A stretch of 64,000 nt of DNA from Streptomyces sp. SCUT-3 (GCF_014083985.1 NZ_CP046907.1:2274001-2338000); one strand, 5' to 3'; shown: positions 34,873 through 47,897, counted from the first letter of the stretch. Translations and numbers: made by a program. Notes: generated by a model not told the origin, from the letters alone.

Positions 34873-35120
34873 GACTGGTCGGTTCCCGAGGTCCGGAGCG
34901 CCCGCAGCCCGCGGACGCCGATGATCCCGATGGCCGTGCCCAGCAGGAAGGACGTGACGGCCAGCAGCAGGTGGACCCAGAAGTACGCCGTGGGTTCGCC
35001 GTCGTCGAAGGCGAGCCCGCTCGCGTCGTTCCAGAGGTTCTTGACGAAGGTGGTCCAGATGATCCAGCTCCACACGCCGAAGGCGACGAGGAACCAGGAC
35101 ACCGGGCGGCTGAGCTTCAT
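34869..35120 (-). CDS. Small two-helix membrane protein (SCO4848-like)
   Basis: 83 residues with two transmembrane helices ('VSWFLVAFGVWSWIIWTTFV' and 'FWVHLLLAVTSFLLGTAIGIIGVRGL') separated by a short polar loop. It matches the pattern of a conserved streptomycete integral membrane protein that sits beside the carboxypeptidase gene. The ATG at 35120 is chosen; an in-frame ATG 27 codons upstream would extend into the intergenic region without a ribosome site. It is coupled to the phosphoesterase gene by GTGA. Function unknown. Confidence 0.78.
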   Translation of the reverse strand: MKLSRPVSWFLVAFGVWSWIIWTTFVKNLWNDASGLAFDDGEPTAYFWVHLLLAVTSFLLGTAIGIIGVRGLRALRTSGTDQS

Positions 35121-35248
35121 GGTTCCAGTATGGTGCGTGGCCGCGGCCCCGACGGACACCGGGGGCGGAAGGTTGCGCTCCGCGGCCGTGGCACTCCTCA
35201 CGGGCCCTCGTACCGGGGGTGGTATGCCGTTTAATCCGATCGGCAGGG

Positions 35249-35254
35249 TAATTT
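35249..35254 (+). promoter_or_regulatory. -10 hexamer TAATTT of a likely leaderless promoter
   Basis: TAATTT ends 6 nt before the GTG start of the carboxypeptidase gene, and no ribosome-binding site precedes that GTG. This geometry puts the transcription start at the start codon. A -35 is not obvious. Confidence 0.5.
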
Positions 35255-35260
35255 CTCTGA

Positions 35261-36829
35261 GTGGCCATCACCCCTCCCGCTCCGCAACGGCTTCCCTCGG
35301 CGCGCCCTGCCCGCTTCGCCGCCCGTGCCGCCGCATCCGCGCTCGCGGCCGGCGCCCTGCTGCTGGGCGCCGCCGTTCCGGCTCACGCCGATGACGACGA
35401 CAAGGACAAGGCCCCCCGGCCGCCGGCCACCATGTCGACCGTGGGCGGCAAGCTGCTGGGCCGGCCCGGCACCCAGGTGCTGCCGCGGGCCGGGGCCCCG
35501 AAGCTGCCCGTGGCCGAGGAGCTGACGGCCCGTTCGTGGATCGTCGCGGACGCCGAGTCCGGTGAAGTGCTGGCGTCCCACAACGCGCACTGGCCGCTCC
35601 CGCCCGCCAGCACGCTCAAGATGCTGTTCGCGGACACCCTGCTGCCGAAGTTCGACAAGGACGCCGAGTACGAGGTCACCCGGGAGGACCTGGAGGGCGT
35701 CGGCGAGGGCAGCAGCCTGGTGGGGGTCAAGGAGGACCTCACCTACACGGTCCACGACCTGTGGCTGGGCGTCTTCCTGCGCTCCGGCAACGACGCCGTC
35801 CACGTGCTGTCCGAGATGAACGGCGGCGTGGACAAGACCGTGCGGGAGATGCAGGAGCGCGCCGACGACCTCCAGGCCGGCGACACCCACGTGGTCAGCC
35901 CCGACGGCTACGACGCGGAGGAACAGGTCTCCTCCGCGTACGACCTGTCGCTCTTCGCCCGCCAGGGCCTGCAGAACGCCGACTTCCGGGAGTACTGCTC
36001 CACGGTCCGCGCCCAGTTCCCCGGTGAGTGGAAGAAGGACAAGAAGGGCAAGCCCACCGACAAGCGGGAGACCTTCGAGATCCAGAACACCAACCGGCTG
36101 CTCACCGGAGCCCACGGGGGCGCGCCGTACCAGGGCCTGGCGGGCGTGAAGAACGGCTACACGAGCAAGGCCGGCAACACCTTCACCGGCGTCGCCCAGC
36201 GCGGTGAGCGCACCCTGCTCGTCACGGTGATGCACCCCGAGAAGGGCGGCGCCAACCAGGTCTACACCGAGGCCGCGGCACTGCTGGACTGGGGCTTCGA
36301 CGCCTACGGCAAGGTCGACCCGGTGGGCGTCCTGGCCACGCCGAAGAGCGCGCAGGGCACCGGGCCCGGCGCGGGCGACGACGGCAAGAACGCGGGCGGC
36401 GGCTCCCCCGCCGGGGTGGACGCCGCCGGGGCGGGCGTGACCGTTCCCCCGGGGAAGACCGGGGTGTGGACGGCCGTCGGCATCACGGGCGGCTCGCTGG
36501 TCGTCATCGGAGCGGTCGGGTACGTGGTGCGCCGCCGGTGGCCCCTTCCCGCCCCGGTGGGCGGCCCCGTTCCGCAGCGGGCGCCCCGCCCGGCACCGTC
36601 ACCGTCCCCCTCGGACCGGGCGGAGCCGGAGGAGCTCACGTACCTGAAGGGCCTGAAGGCCGAGGAGCCGGAGCAGACGGCCGGGAAGCCGGAGCCGGCG
36701 GATGAGGAGCCGGGACAGGCGGCCGGGAAGCTGGAGCCGGCGGCCGAGGAGCCGGTGGGCGAGGAGCAGACGGCCGAGGAGCAGACGGCCGAGGAGCCGG
36801 AGCGGACGAAGGGGAAGAAGGAGGGCTGA
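35261..36829 (+). CDS. D-alanyl-D-alanine carboxypeptidase (S11), membrane anchored
   Basis: 522 residues. The signal peptide ends near 'AHA|D' (residue 43). The penicillin-binding S11 domain has Ser117-x-x-Lys120 ('PASTLKM'), Ser175-Gly-Asn ('RSGNDA') and Lys297-Asn-Gly ('VKNGYT'). A transmembrane helix near 402-424 is followed by a cytoplasmic Glu/Pro/Ala/Lys-rich tail. It trims the terminal D-Ala of peptidoglycan stems. The third motif is K-N-G rather than K-T-G. The last 64 codons overlap a convergent gene on the other strand. The start has no ribosome site but a -10 six bases before it. Confidence 0.92.
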   Translation: MAITPPAPQRLPSARPARFAARAAASALAAGALLLGAAVPAHADDDDKDKAPRPPATMSTVGGKLLGRPGTQVLPRAGAPKLPVAEELTARSWIVADAESGEVLASHNAHWPLPPASTLKMLFADTLLPKFDKDAEYEVTREDLEGVGEGSSLVGVKEDLTYTVHDLWLGVFLRSGNDAVHVLSEMNGGVDKTVREMQERADDLQAGDTHVVSPDGYDAEEQVSSAYDLSLFARQGLQNADFREYCSTVRAQFPGEWKKDKKGKPTDKRETFEIQNTNRLLTGAHGGAPYQGLAGVKNGYTSKAGNTFTGVAQRGERTLLVTVMHPEKGGANQVYTEAAALLDWGFDAYGKVDPVGVLATPKSAQGTGPGAGDDGKNAGGGSPAGVDAAGAGVTVPPGKTGVWTAVGITGGSLVVIGAVGYVVRRRWPLPAPVGGPVPQRAPRPAPSPSPSDRAEPEELTYLKGLKAEEPEQTAGKPEPADEEPGQAAGKLEPAAEEPVGEEQTAEEQTAEEPERTKGKKEG

Positions 36830-37772
36830 CCTCCTTCGGGTCCCCGCCCGCGCCCGTCCCGGTCTCGGCCGTGGCCTCAGCCGTGGCCGCGGCCGTGGCG
36901 GTTTCCCCGCCCTCCGCCGCGGCGGTTTCCTCCGCCGTGGCGGTCCAGGCCGCGCAGTACAGCAGGAGCCTCGCCATGAGGTTGATCCACAGCAGCAGGG
37001 CGACCGGCACGCCGAAGGCGCCGTACATGCTCTTCGCGGCGACCCCGCCGATGTAGCCGCCGATCAGCAGCTTCAGCAGTTCGAAGCCGACCGCGCCGAC
37101 GAGCGCCGCGCCGACGACCGAGCGGCGGCCGGGGGCGACCCGGGGCAGCAGGGTGAGGGTGTAGACGAGCAGCAGGAAGTCGACGGCGACGGCGGTGCAG
37201 AAGCCGGCGGTGGTGAGCAGGACGCCGCCGGGCCCCCCGTCGGGGAGGCCCGCGCGCTCGGCGGTCCGGCCGACGGCGGTGGTGGCGAGGGCGGAGGCCA
37301 GGGCGGAGAGCGCGCCGACGCCGCCGAGGCCGACGAGCACGCCCGCGTCGGCCAGTCTGCGGACCACCGGGTTGCCCGGGTCCTCCTCCAGCCCCCAGAC
37401 GGCCCGGAGGCACTCGCGCAGCGTCCCCACCCAGCCCACGCCGGTGAACAGCAGGGCCGCACCGGCGACCAGGCCCACCGTTCCGGCGTTGTCGACGAGC
37501 GAGCCGATGTCGAGCCGGTCGGAGATCCCGGGCACCTGGTCGGCCAGCAGGCGCTGCAGTTCGCGCAGTTGGCCGTCGCTGAGCAGGGCCGCACCGACGG
37601 CCGCACCGATGGTGACCAGGGGGAAGAGGGAGACGAAGCTGACGAGGGTGACGGCCGCGGCGAGCCGCGCCCAGTGCACCTCCTCCAGGCGCAGCCAGGC
37701 CCGCCAGAGACGGGTGCGCATCAGCCGGGCCGCGGCGGGGCCGAGCAGCGGGAGCCTGGTCAACCAGTCCAT
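36636..37772 (-). CDS. YihY/BrkB-family inner membrane protein
   Basis: 378 residues with six hydrophobic helices and the family motifs 'AAAVTLVSFVSLFPLVTIGAAVGAAL', 'FTGVGWVGTLRECLRAVWG' and 'GFELLKLLIGGYIG..AKSMYGAFGVPVALLLWI'. Often called virulence factor BrkB, its function is not settled; a transport role is likely. The C-terminal 80 residues are Ala/Pro/Arg/Ser repeats and overlap the end of the convergent carboxypeptidase gene by 194 bp. ATG at 37772 is the first possible start before helix 1. Confidence 0.88.
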   Translation of the reverse strand: MDWLTRLPLLGPAAARLMRTRLWRAWLRLEEVHWARLAAAVTLVSFVSLFPLVTIGAAVGAALLSDGQLRELQRLLADQVPGISDRLDIGSLVDNAGTVGLVAGAALLFTGVGWVGTLRECLRAVWGLEEDPGNPVVRRLADAGVLVGLGGVGALSALASALATTAVGRTAERAGLPDGGPGGVLLTTAGFCTAVAVDFLLLVYTLTLLPRVAPGRRSVVGAALVGAVGFELLKLLIGGYIGGVAAKSMYGAFGVPVALLLWINLMARLLLYCAAWTATAEETAAAEGGETATAAATAEATAETGTGAGGDPKEVSPPSSPSSAPAPRPSAPRPSAPRPPAPRPPAPASRPPVPAPHPPAPASRPSAPAPRPSGPSGT

Positions 37773-37883
37773 GGCCGGGCCCTACCCCGCCCGGCCTGCG
37801 GCACGCGCCCGCGGGGCGCGCGGCGGCCACCGCGCGCCGTCCGGGTCCGTCCGCCGGGTGTCCCGTCCGCCCGCCGGGGTGCT

Positions 37884-38453
37884 TCAGCCGCCCGCCGGGG
37901 CGGAGCTGCCGGGAGGGCCGGGGCGGGCGGGCACCGCGGCGGCGAACGGGTACTCGCGCTCCAGCCGCCAGACACCGTCCGCGCCCTGCTCGTAGAGGGC
38001 GAACCCGCCCACCGTCCAGGACGCGGTGAAGTCAGCCAGCTCCTTCTGGGCCAGGTCCATGCGGTCCTCGGGGATGCCGTGCGCGACGGTGACGTGCGGG
38101 TGGTAGGGGAACTGCAGCTCGCGGCGGAGCGGGCCGGACCGCACCTCGGCCTGGAGCTCGGTGCACTCCTCGGCCCCGCTGACGAGGCGGACGTAGACCA
38201 CCGGGGAGAGCGGACGGAAGGTGTCGGTGCCCTCCAGCCGCATCAGGAACGGGCTGCCGGCCGCGGCGACCCGCGCCAGGTGCTCCTCGAACGACGGCAG
38301 GTCCGCCGAGTCGACCTCGGTGGGCGGCAGCAGGGTCACGTGCGTGGCGATGGCGTACGCCTGCGGGTCGCCGAAGTCCGCACGCCGCTCCTGGAGCATG
38401 CTGCCGTGGGGCTCCGGGACCGCGATCGACACACCGATCGTGCAGGTCCCCAC
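37884..38453 (-). CDS. 2'-5' RNA ligase / cyclic phosphodiesterase-family protein
   Basis: 189 residues with the two His-x-Thr/Ser motifs of the 2H phosphoesterase superfamily: 'THVTLLPP' (near residues 38-45) and 'PHVTVAHG' (near 118-125). Members hydrolyse 2',3'-cyclic phosphates or ligate RNA in vitro. The GTG start is preceded by AAAGGGG. The C-terminal 20 residues are Pro/Ala/Gly-rich. It lies downstream of trpS on the same strand, separated by a repeat-rich region. Confidence 0.85.
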   Translation of the reverse strand: MGTCTIGVSIAVPEPHGSMLQERRADFGDPQAYAIATHVTLLPPTEVDSADLPSFEEHLARVAAAGSPFLMRLEGTDTFRPLSPVVYVRLVSGAEECTELQAEVRSGPLRRELQFPYHPHVTVAHGIPEDRMDLAQKELADFTASWTVGGFALYEQGADGVWRLEREYPFAAAVPARPGPPGSSAPAGG

Positions 38454-38512
38454 TGCGTTCCCCTTTCCTGTGCGGCGGGCCGGGCCCGTTGTGCGTTCGG
38501 TGACCGGTGGCG

Positions 38513-38609
38513 CGGCACCCGGTCGTGCGGTGCCCCGCCGGACGGTGCCCTGCCGGACGGTGCCCTGCCGGACGGCACCCGGTCGTGCGGTGCCCGGTCG
38601 TGCGGTGCT
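38513..38609. repeat. Nested direct repeats between trpS and the RNA-ligase-family gene
   Basis: A 22-bp unit (38513-38534) recurs exactly at 38573-38594. Between the two copies a 15-bp unit, GCCGGACGGTGCCCT, occurs twice in tandem (38537-38551, 38552-38566) with a third imperfect copy from 38567. Confidence 0.8.
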
Positions 38610-38616
38610 CCGCGGC

Positions 38617-38651
38617 GGCGCGGCGGCGGGCCGACGGCGGCCCGCCGCGCG
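38617..38651. terminator. GC-rich hairpin after trpS
   Basis: The right arm CGGCCCGCCGCGC (from 38638) pairs with a left arm that carries a 2-nt bulge, around ACGG. It begins about 8 nt beyond the trpS stop on the minus strand. Confidence 0.55.
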
Positions 38652-38658
38652 TCCCGCC

Positions 38659-39909
<1,251 letters not shown>

Positions 39910-39910
39910 C

Positions 39911-39916
39911 TATGAT
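39911..39916 (+). promoter_or_regulatory. -10 hexamer TATGAT before the ornithine aminotransferase gene
   Basis: TATGAT lies just before AGGAG and the GTG start at 39930. It gives a very short leader that begins near the ribosome site. No clear -35. Confidence 0.4.
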
Positions 39917-39929
39917 CAGGAGTACTTAC

Positions 39930-41239
<1,310 letters not shown>

Positions 41240-41244
41240 GACCC

Positions 41245-41299
41245 CTGCGGGACGGCGGGCGGCGGGGCCCCACCGGGCCCGCCGCCCGCCGTCCCGCAG
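41245..41299. terminator. Perfect 22-bp hairpin after rocD
   Basis: 41245-41266 and 41278-41299 are exact reverse complements around an 11-nt loop, beginning 6 nt after the rocD stop. One of the strongest terminators in the window. Confidence 0.85.
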
Positions 41300-41377
41300 C
41301 CCCTGCCCGCCGGGCCCGGAATCCTCCTGCCCGCCGGGCCCGGGGCCACAGGGCGAGGGTGAGCAACACCGCACCCT

Positions 41378-41403
41378 CATGTGAGACATGCATGTCTCAC
41401 ATG
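41378..41403. promoter_or_regulatory. Perfect 26-bp palindromic TetR operator
   Basis: CATGTGAGACATG (41378-41390) is followed immediately by its exact reverse complement (41391-41403). It ends 3 bp before the -10 of the TetR gene and covers the -35 position, so binding of the adjacent TetR product would shut off the TetR-MFS operon. Confidence 0.85.
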
Positions 41404-41406
41404 AAT

Positions 41407-41412
41407 TATGCT
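41407..41412 (+). promoter_or_regulatory. -10 hexamer TATGCT of the tetR-MFS operon (leaderless type)
   Basis: TATGCT ends 6 nt before the ATG at 41419. GAGACA (41383-41388), inside the operator, is 18 bp upstream and serves as a weak -35. No ribosome-binding site precedes the ATG. Confidence 0.55.
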
Positions 41413-41418
41413 CGTCTC

Positions 41419-41967
41419 ATGGCTGTCGACCGTGACCACGTGCTGCGCACCGCCGCGACCCTGCTGACCCGTAGAGCCACCGCGACCATGGACGAGGTGG
41501 CCCGCGCCGCGGGGATCAGCCGGGCGACGCTGCACCGCCACTTCGCCGGGCGCGACGCCCTCGTCCACGCCCTGGAGGCCCTCGGCATCGCCGAGTGCGA
41601 GGCCGCCCTGGAGACGGCGCGCACCGACGAGGGCCCGGCCTCCGACGCGGTGCGCCGGCTGGTCGGCGCGATCGAGCCGTCCGCCGGTCTGCTGGCCTTC
41701 CTCTACACCGAGAACCAGCTCTTCGAGGGCGAGGAGCAGAACGAGGGCTGGGCCCGCATCGACGCCCGGCTCGTCGCCCTGTTCCGGCGCGGCCAGGAGA
41801 GCGGCGAGTTCCGCATCGACCTCAGCCCGGCCTGGCTCACCGAGGCGCTCTACGGCCTGCTGGCGTCCGGCGCCTGGGCGGTGAACGAGGGCCGCGTGGC
41901 CCGCAACGACTTCGTCCACATGATCGTGGAACTGCTGCTCGGCGGCGCCGCCAGGAGGGGAGAGTGA
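41419..41967 (+). CDS. TetR-family transcriptional repressor
   Basis: 182 residues with an N-terminal helix-turn-helix ('TMDEVARAAGISRATLHRHFAGRDALVHAL', residues about 24-52) and a helical ligand-binding domain ('LVGAIEPSAGLLAFLYTENQLFEGEE', 'LFRRGQESGEFRIDLSPAW'). It most likely represses itself and the coupled MFS exporter by binding the perfect palindrome just upstream, with release by an exported drug or metabolite. Start ATG at 41419; longer in-frame alternatives would run through the operator. Its stop overlaps the MFS start (TGATG). Confidence 0.9.
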   Translation: MAVDRDHVLRTAATLLTRRATATMDEVARAAGISRATLHRHFAGRDALVHALEALGIAECEAALETARTDEGPASDAVRRLVGAIEPSAGLLAFLYTENQLFEGEEQNEGWARIDARLVALFRRGQESGEFRIDLSPAWLTEALYGLLASGAWAVNEGRVARNDFVHMIVELLLGGAARRGE

Positions 41968-43535
41968 TGACCGGCACCCCGAAGACGGCCGGCACCTCGG
42001 GAGCGGCCGGCACCGCGGGAGCGACCGGCACCGCGGGAGCGGCGGGGCGGCGCGGACGCTGGGCGGCACTCGCCGTCCTCGTCCTGGCCGTGCTGCTGGT
42101 GGCCGTCGACGCGACCGTCCTCGGTCTCGCGACGCCCTTCATCAGCGAGGACCTGAAGCCGTCGGGCACCCAGCTGCTGTGGATCGGCGACGTCTACTCG
42201 TTCGTGATCGCCGGTCTGCTCGTCTCCATGGGCAGCCTCGGCGACCGCATCGGCCGCAAGCGCATCCTGCTCCTGGGGGCGACGGCCTTCGGCGCGGTGT
42301 CCGTGCTCAACGCGTACGCGGCCACCCCCGAACTGATGATCCTGGCCCGCGCGCTGCTCGGCGTCGCCGGGGCCACCCTGATGCCCGCCACGCTGGCCCT
42401 GATACGCAACCTCTTCCCCGACCCCCGCGAACGGAGCCTCGCCGTCGGCATCTGGGGGGCCGCCGCCTCCGGCGGGGCGGCGCTCGGCCCGATTCTGGGC
42501 GGCTTCCTGCTGGAGCACTTCTGGTGGGGTTCGGTCTTCCTGATCAACCTGCCCGTGATGGCCGTCCTGGTGCTCGTCGGCGCCAGGCTGCTGCCGGAGT
42601 CCCGCAACCCCGATCCCGGGCCGTGGGACCTGCCCAGCGTCGCCCTGTCGCTGGCCGGCACGGTCGGCGTCGTGTACGCGATCAAGGAGACCGCGGCGCA
42701 CGGCTTCGCCGCGGGCGCCCTCGCGGCGGGCCTTTCGGGCGGTGCGGCCCTGTACGGCTTCGTCCGGCGCCAGCAGGCCCTGCCGAAGCCGCTCCTCGAC
42801 ATGCGGCTGTTCAGCAACCGGGGCTTCAGCAGCGCGGTCCTCGCCGACCTGCTGGCCGTCCTGGGCCTGTCCGGGCTGATGTTCTCCCTCTCGCAGTACC
42901 TGCAACTGGTGCAGGGCAGGGGGCCGCTCGAGGCCGGGGTCACCGAACTGCCCGCCGCCGTCGGCGCGGTGGTGGCCGGGCTGGCCGCCGGGCGCGCGGC
43001 GCGGCGCTTCTCCGTCCGTGTCGTCGTCTCCGGCGGGCTCGCCGCCGTCGGGCTGGCCCTCGCCGCGCTCACCACCGTCGACCGGTCCACCGGTTATCCG
43101 CTGCTGGGCGCCGTCCTGCTCGTCGTCGGCCTGGGCGCCGGGTTCGCGTTCACGGTGACCGCCGACGTGATCCTCTCCAGCGTCCCCAAGGAGCAGGCGG
43201 GCTCGGCCTCCGCGGTCTCCGAGACGGCGTACGAGCTCGGCGCCGCCCTGGGCATCGCGCTGCTCGGCTCCGTCGTGACCGGCGTCTACCGGGGCTTCAC
43301 CGCCCCGGCCGGCACGCCGGACGCGGCGCACGAGTCGCTGGGCGGGGCCGTGGAGGTCGCCGCGCACCTGCCCGCCGACACCGCCTCGGCGCTGCTGGAC
43401 GCCGCCCGCCACTCCTTCGTCGACGGGCTGGCGCTCGCCGCCGGCGCCGGCGCGGCGGTGCTGCTCGCCGCCTCCGCCGCGGTCTGGTTCCTGCTGCGCG
43501 GGCAGAAGCTGGACGACCGGGCGGCGGAACACTGA
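41967..43535 (+). CDS. MFS multidrug exporter, DHA2 (EmrB/QacA) family
   Basis: 522 residues with about 14 transmembrane helices. The DHA2 marks are 'LLVAVDATVLGLATPFISEDL' (motif D1), 'SMGSLGDRIGRKRILLLGA' (motif A) and 'AGATLMPATLALIRNLFPDP', with a motif C-like 'WGAAASGGAALGPILGGFLLE' (antiporter Gly/Pro motif). It exports hydrophobic compounds in exchange for protons. It overlaps the tetR stop by one base; GGAGGGGAGAG lies upstream. The N-terminal 28 residues are Gly/Thr/Ala repeats of uncertain value. Confidence 0.92.
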   Translation: MTGTPKTAGTSGAAGTAGATGTAGAAGRRGRWAALAVLVLAVLLVAVDATVLGLATPFISEDLKPSGTQLLWIGDVYSFVIAGLLVSMGSLGDRIGRKRILLLGATAFGAVSVLNAYAATPELMILARALLGVAGATLMPATLALIRNLFPDPRERSLAVGIWGAAASGGAALGPILGGFLLEHFWWGSVFLINLPVMAVLVLVGARLLPESRNPDPGPWDLPSVALSLAGTVGVVYAIKETAAHGFAAGALAAGLSGGAALYGFVRRQQALPKPLLDMRLFSNRGFSSAVLADLLAVLGLSGLMFSLSQYLQLVQGRGPLEAGVTELPAAVGAVVAGLAAGRAARRFSVRVVVSGGLAAVGLALAALTTVDRSTGYPLLGAVLLVVGLGAGFAFTVTADVILSSVPKEQAGSASAVSETAYELGAALGIALLGSVVTGVYRGFTAPAGTPDAAHESLGGAVEVAAHLPADTASALLDAARHSFVDGLALAAGAGAAVLLAASAAVWFLLRGQKLDDRAAEH

Positions 43536-43575
43536 GGGGAGGCGGCGGGCCCGGGCCCGGCGCGTGCGGCCCGGG

Positions 43576-44790
43576 TCAGAGGATGACGTGCGGCAGGAAG
43601 CGCGCGTACTCGTCCGTCACCAGCGTCGCGGACTCCCGGATGCCCAGGCCGGCCGCCTCGCCGCCGACGACCCAGGTCCCCAGGACCACGCGGTTGCCGT
43701 CGAACTCCGGCAGCGCGGCGAACTGCTGGTGGCAGTGGCCCTCCGCGCCGTACTCCTTGCCGTAGCTGTCCGGGCGCGGCGCGGTGGAGGTGCCGTCGGG
43801 CAGGTGGACGGTGACGCCCGCGCCCTCGCGGCCGAGCAGCGGCTTGGAGACGTACCCGGTGGTGGAGGCCAGCTCGCGCGGCCCGTCCAGGTAGGCCGGG
43901 AGGAGGTTGGGGTGGCCGGGGTGCATCTCCCACAGCACCGCCAGCAGCGCCTTGTTGGACAGCAGCATCTTCCAGGCGGGCTCGATCCAGCAGGTGCTGC
44001 CGGAGCCGCCGCCGTTGTCGAGGGTGTCCAGGACGTGCCCGCCGAAGGCGTCGGTGGACAGCCACTCCCAGGGGTAGAGCTTGAAGCACGACCTGATGAA
44101 GCGGTACCTGTCGTCCACGAAGCGGCCGGAGAGCCGGTCCCAGCCGATGTCCTCCATGGCGACGTACGCGGTCTCCAGGCCTGCCTGCTCGGCGGTCTCC
44201 TGGAGGTAGGCGACCGTCATCTGGTCCTCGCCGAGGGTGTCGCCGGTGGAGTGGGCGAAGTGGACCGGCCCGGGCGGCAGCCTGTCCGCCTGGTCGCGCC
44301 ACGCCTGCACCAGGCGCTCGTGCAGGGAGTTCCACTGGTCGGCCCCGGGGAAGCGGTCCTCCATCCAGAACCACTGCGCGCTCGCCGCCTCGACCAGTGA
44401 GGTCGGGGTGTCGGCGTTGTACTCCAGCAGTTTGGCCGGCTCCCCGCGCCCGTCGTAGCGCAGGTCGAACCGCCCGTAGATGCTGGGCAGTTCGTCGCGC
44501 CGGTGCCAGGACTCGGTGATCCGCTCCACCAGGCGGGGGTCGCGGACGCCGAGTTCGGCGAAGCGGCCGGTCTCGACGATGTGCCCGGCCGCGGCCAGGC
44601 ACATCGCGTGCAGCTCCTCGACGACCTCCTCCAGCGCCTCCACCTCGGGGAGCGAGAAGACGTAGTAGGCGCTCTCGTCCCAGTACGGGCGCAGGGATTC
44701 GTCCGGGTAGCGGGTCAGCGGGTAGACCACGCCCTGTTCCTCGACGATGCGCTGCCAGTCGGGGCGGGGGGTGGTGGTGCGGCGTTCCAC
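43576..44790 (-). CDS. Glutathionylspermidine synthase-family ATP-grasp protein (YgiC/YjfC-like)
   Basis: 404 residues matching the GSP synthase fold: 'RYPDESLRPYWDESAYYVFS', 'SIYGRFDLRYDGRGEPAKLLEYNADTPTSLVEAA', 'WIEPAWKMLLSNKALLAVLW', 'YVSKPLLGREGAGV' and 'LGTWVVGGEAAGLGIRES'. These hold ATP, Mg and a carboxylate substrate. It lacks the amidase half of E. coli Gss and resembles YgiC/YjfC, whose substrate is unknown. Streptomycetes do not make glutathione, so another amide product is likely. The GTG start is 21 nt after the stop of a small lipoprotein gene that pairs with it. Confidence 0.88.
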   Translation of the reverse strand: MERRTTTPRPDWQRIVEEQGVVYPLTRYPDESLRPYWDESAYYVFSLPEVEALEEVVEELHAMCLAAAGHIVETGRFAELGVRDPRLVERITESWHRRDELPSIYGRFDLRYDGRGEPAKLLEYNADTPTSLVEAASAQWFWMEDRFPGADQWNSLHERLVQAWRDQADRLPPGPVHFAHSTGDTLGEDQMTVAYLQETAEQAGLETAYVAMEDIGWDRLSGRFVDDRYRFIRSCFKLYPWEWLSTDAFGGHVLDTLDNGGGSGSTCWIEPAWKMLLSNKALLAVLWEMHPGHPNLLPAYLDGPRELASTTGYVSKPLLGREGAGVTVHLPDGTSTAPRPDSYGKEYGAEGHCHQQFAALPEFDGNRVVLGTWVVGGEAAGLGIRESATLVTDEYARFLPHVIL

Positions 44791-44811
44791 GGCGTCGGGT
44801 CCCCCGCCGGC

Positions 44812-45162
44812 TCAGCCGCCGCCGGAGCCGGAGCAGCCGAAGCCGCCGCGGCTGACCGCGGTCTTGTCGAAGCTGCCGCCGGAGACGTAACTGCCGTTCT
44901 TCTCGCCGCCGTAGTACCAGCGGCCGCTGCTCTTCCCGCCCGCGTACGAGCCGCCGGAGGACCCCCCGCCGGAGGCCCCTCCGGAGGAGGACGAACCCGA
45001 CCGGCAGGAGCGGTCCTTGAGCTGCTTGTAGGTGACCGGGTCCACGCACCGGCGGTCCGGCTCGGACCCGCAGCTGGTGACCAGGAGGGCCAGGGTGCCC
45101 ATCGCTCCCAGCGCCACCGTGCTGGACCTCATCCGCCGCGGCTTCCCGACGTCCCCCTGCAT
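44812..45162 (-). CDS. Small Gly/Ser-rich lipoprotein paired with the ATP-grasp gene
   Basis: 116 residues. The lipobox is 'LALLVTSCGSEP' (Cys about 31). Then comes a Cys-containing 'DRRCVDPVTYKQLKDRSC' and a Gly/Ser/Tyr-rich tail ('GGSYAGGKSSGRWYYGG', 'GSYVSGGSF'). The gene pair resembles E. coli ygiB-ygiC, where a DUF1190 lipoprotein precedes the GSP synthase-like gene. It may be a substrate or membrane partner of the ATP-grasp protein. ATG at 45162 follows GGGGAG by 4 nt. Longer frames upstream lack a signal-peptide-first arrangement. Confidence 0.75.
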   Translation of the reverse strand: MQGDVGKPRRMRSSTVALGAMGTLALLVTSCGSEPDRRCVDPVTYKQLKDRSCRSGSSSSGGASGGGSSGGSYAGGKSSGRWYYGGEKNGSYVSGGSFDKTAVSRGGFGCSGSGGG

Positions 45163-45372
45163 ACCGCTCCCCGTTCGTGGTTCCGTGACCCGTCCCGCTC
45201 CTTGAATACGGGACGATCGCCCCACAACGTTACTCCTTCCGGGGGAAGGAACAGAACCGGGGCGTCACAGGTTCCCTCTCCCTCCGCGAGGACGCGGGCG
45301 GGGGCCCGTGACGGTGGCTCACCGCGCCCCGGCCGTGCCCGAATCCCCCGGGGGACGCGGCGCGGGCCGGAG

Positions 45373-47782
<2,410 letters not shown>

Positions 47783-47830
47783 GTGCGATCCCCCGATCCG
47801 TGAACCACCCGGGCTGCGGGGCCCGGGGCC

Positions 47831-47897
47831 GGTGCGGTGCGGTGCAGTGCGTGCGGTGCACCGCGGTGCGGGCGTGCGGGCGGTGCGGTGCGTGCGG
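47831..47897. repeat. GGTGC-rich low-complexity stretch
   Basis: Dense short repeats of GGTGC/GTGCG, e.g. CGGTGCGGTGCGGTGCAGTGC from 47830, lie just upstream of the unknown membrane-protein operon, in its presumed leader or promoter. Confidence 0.7.
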
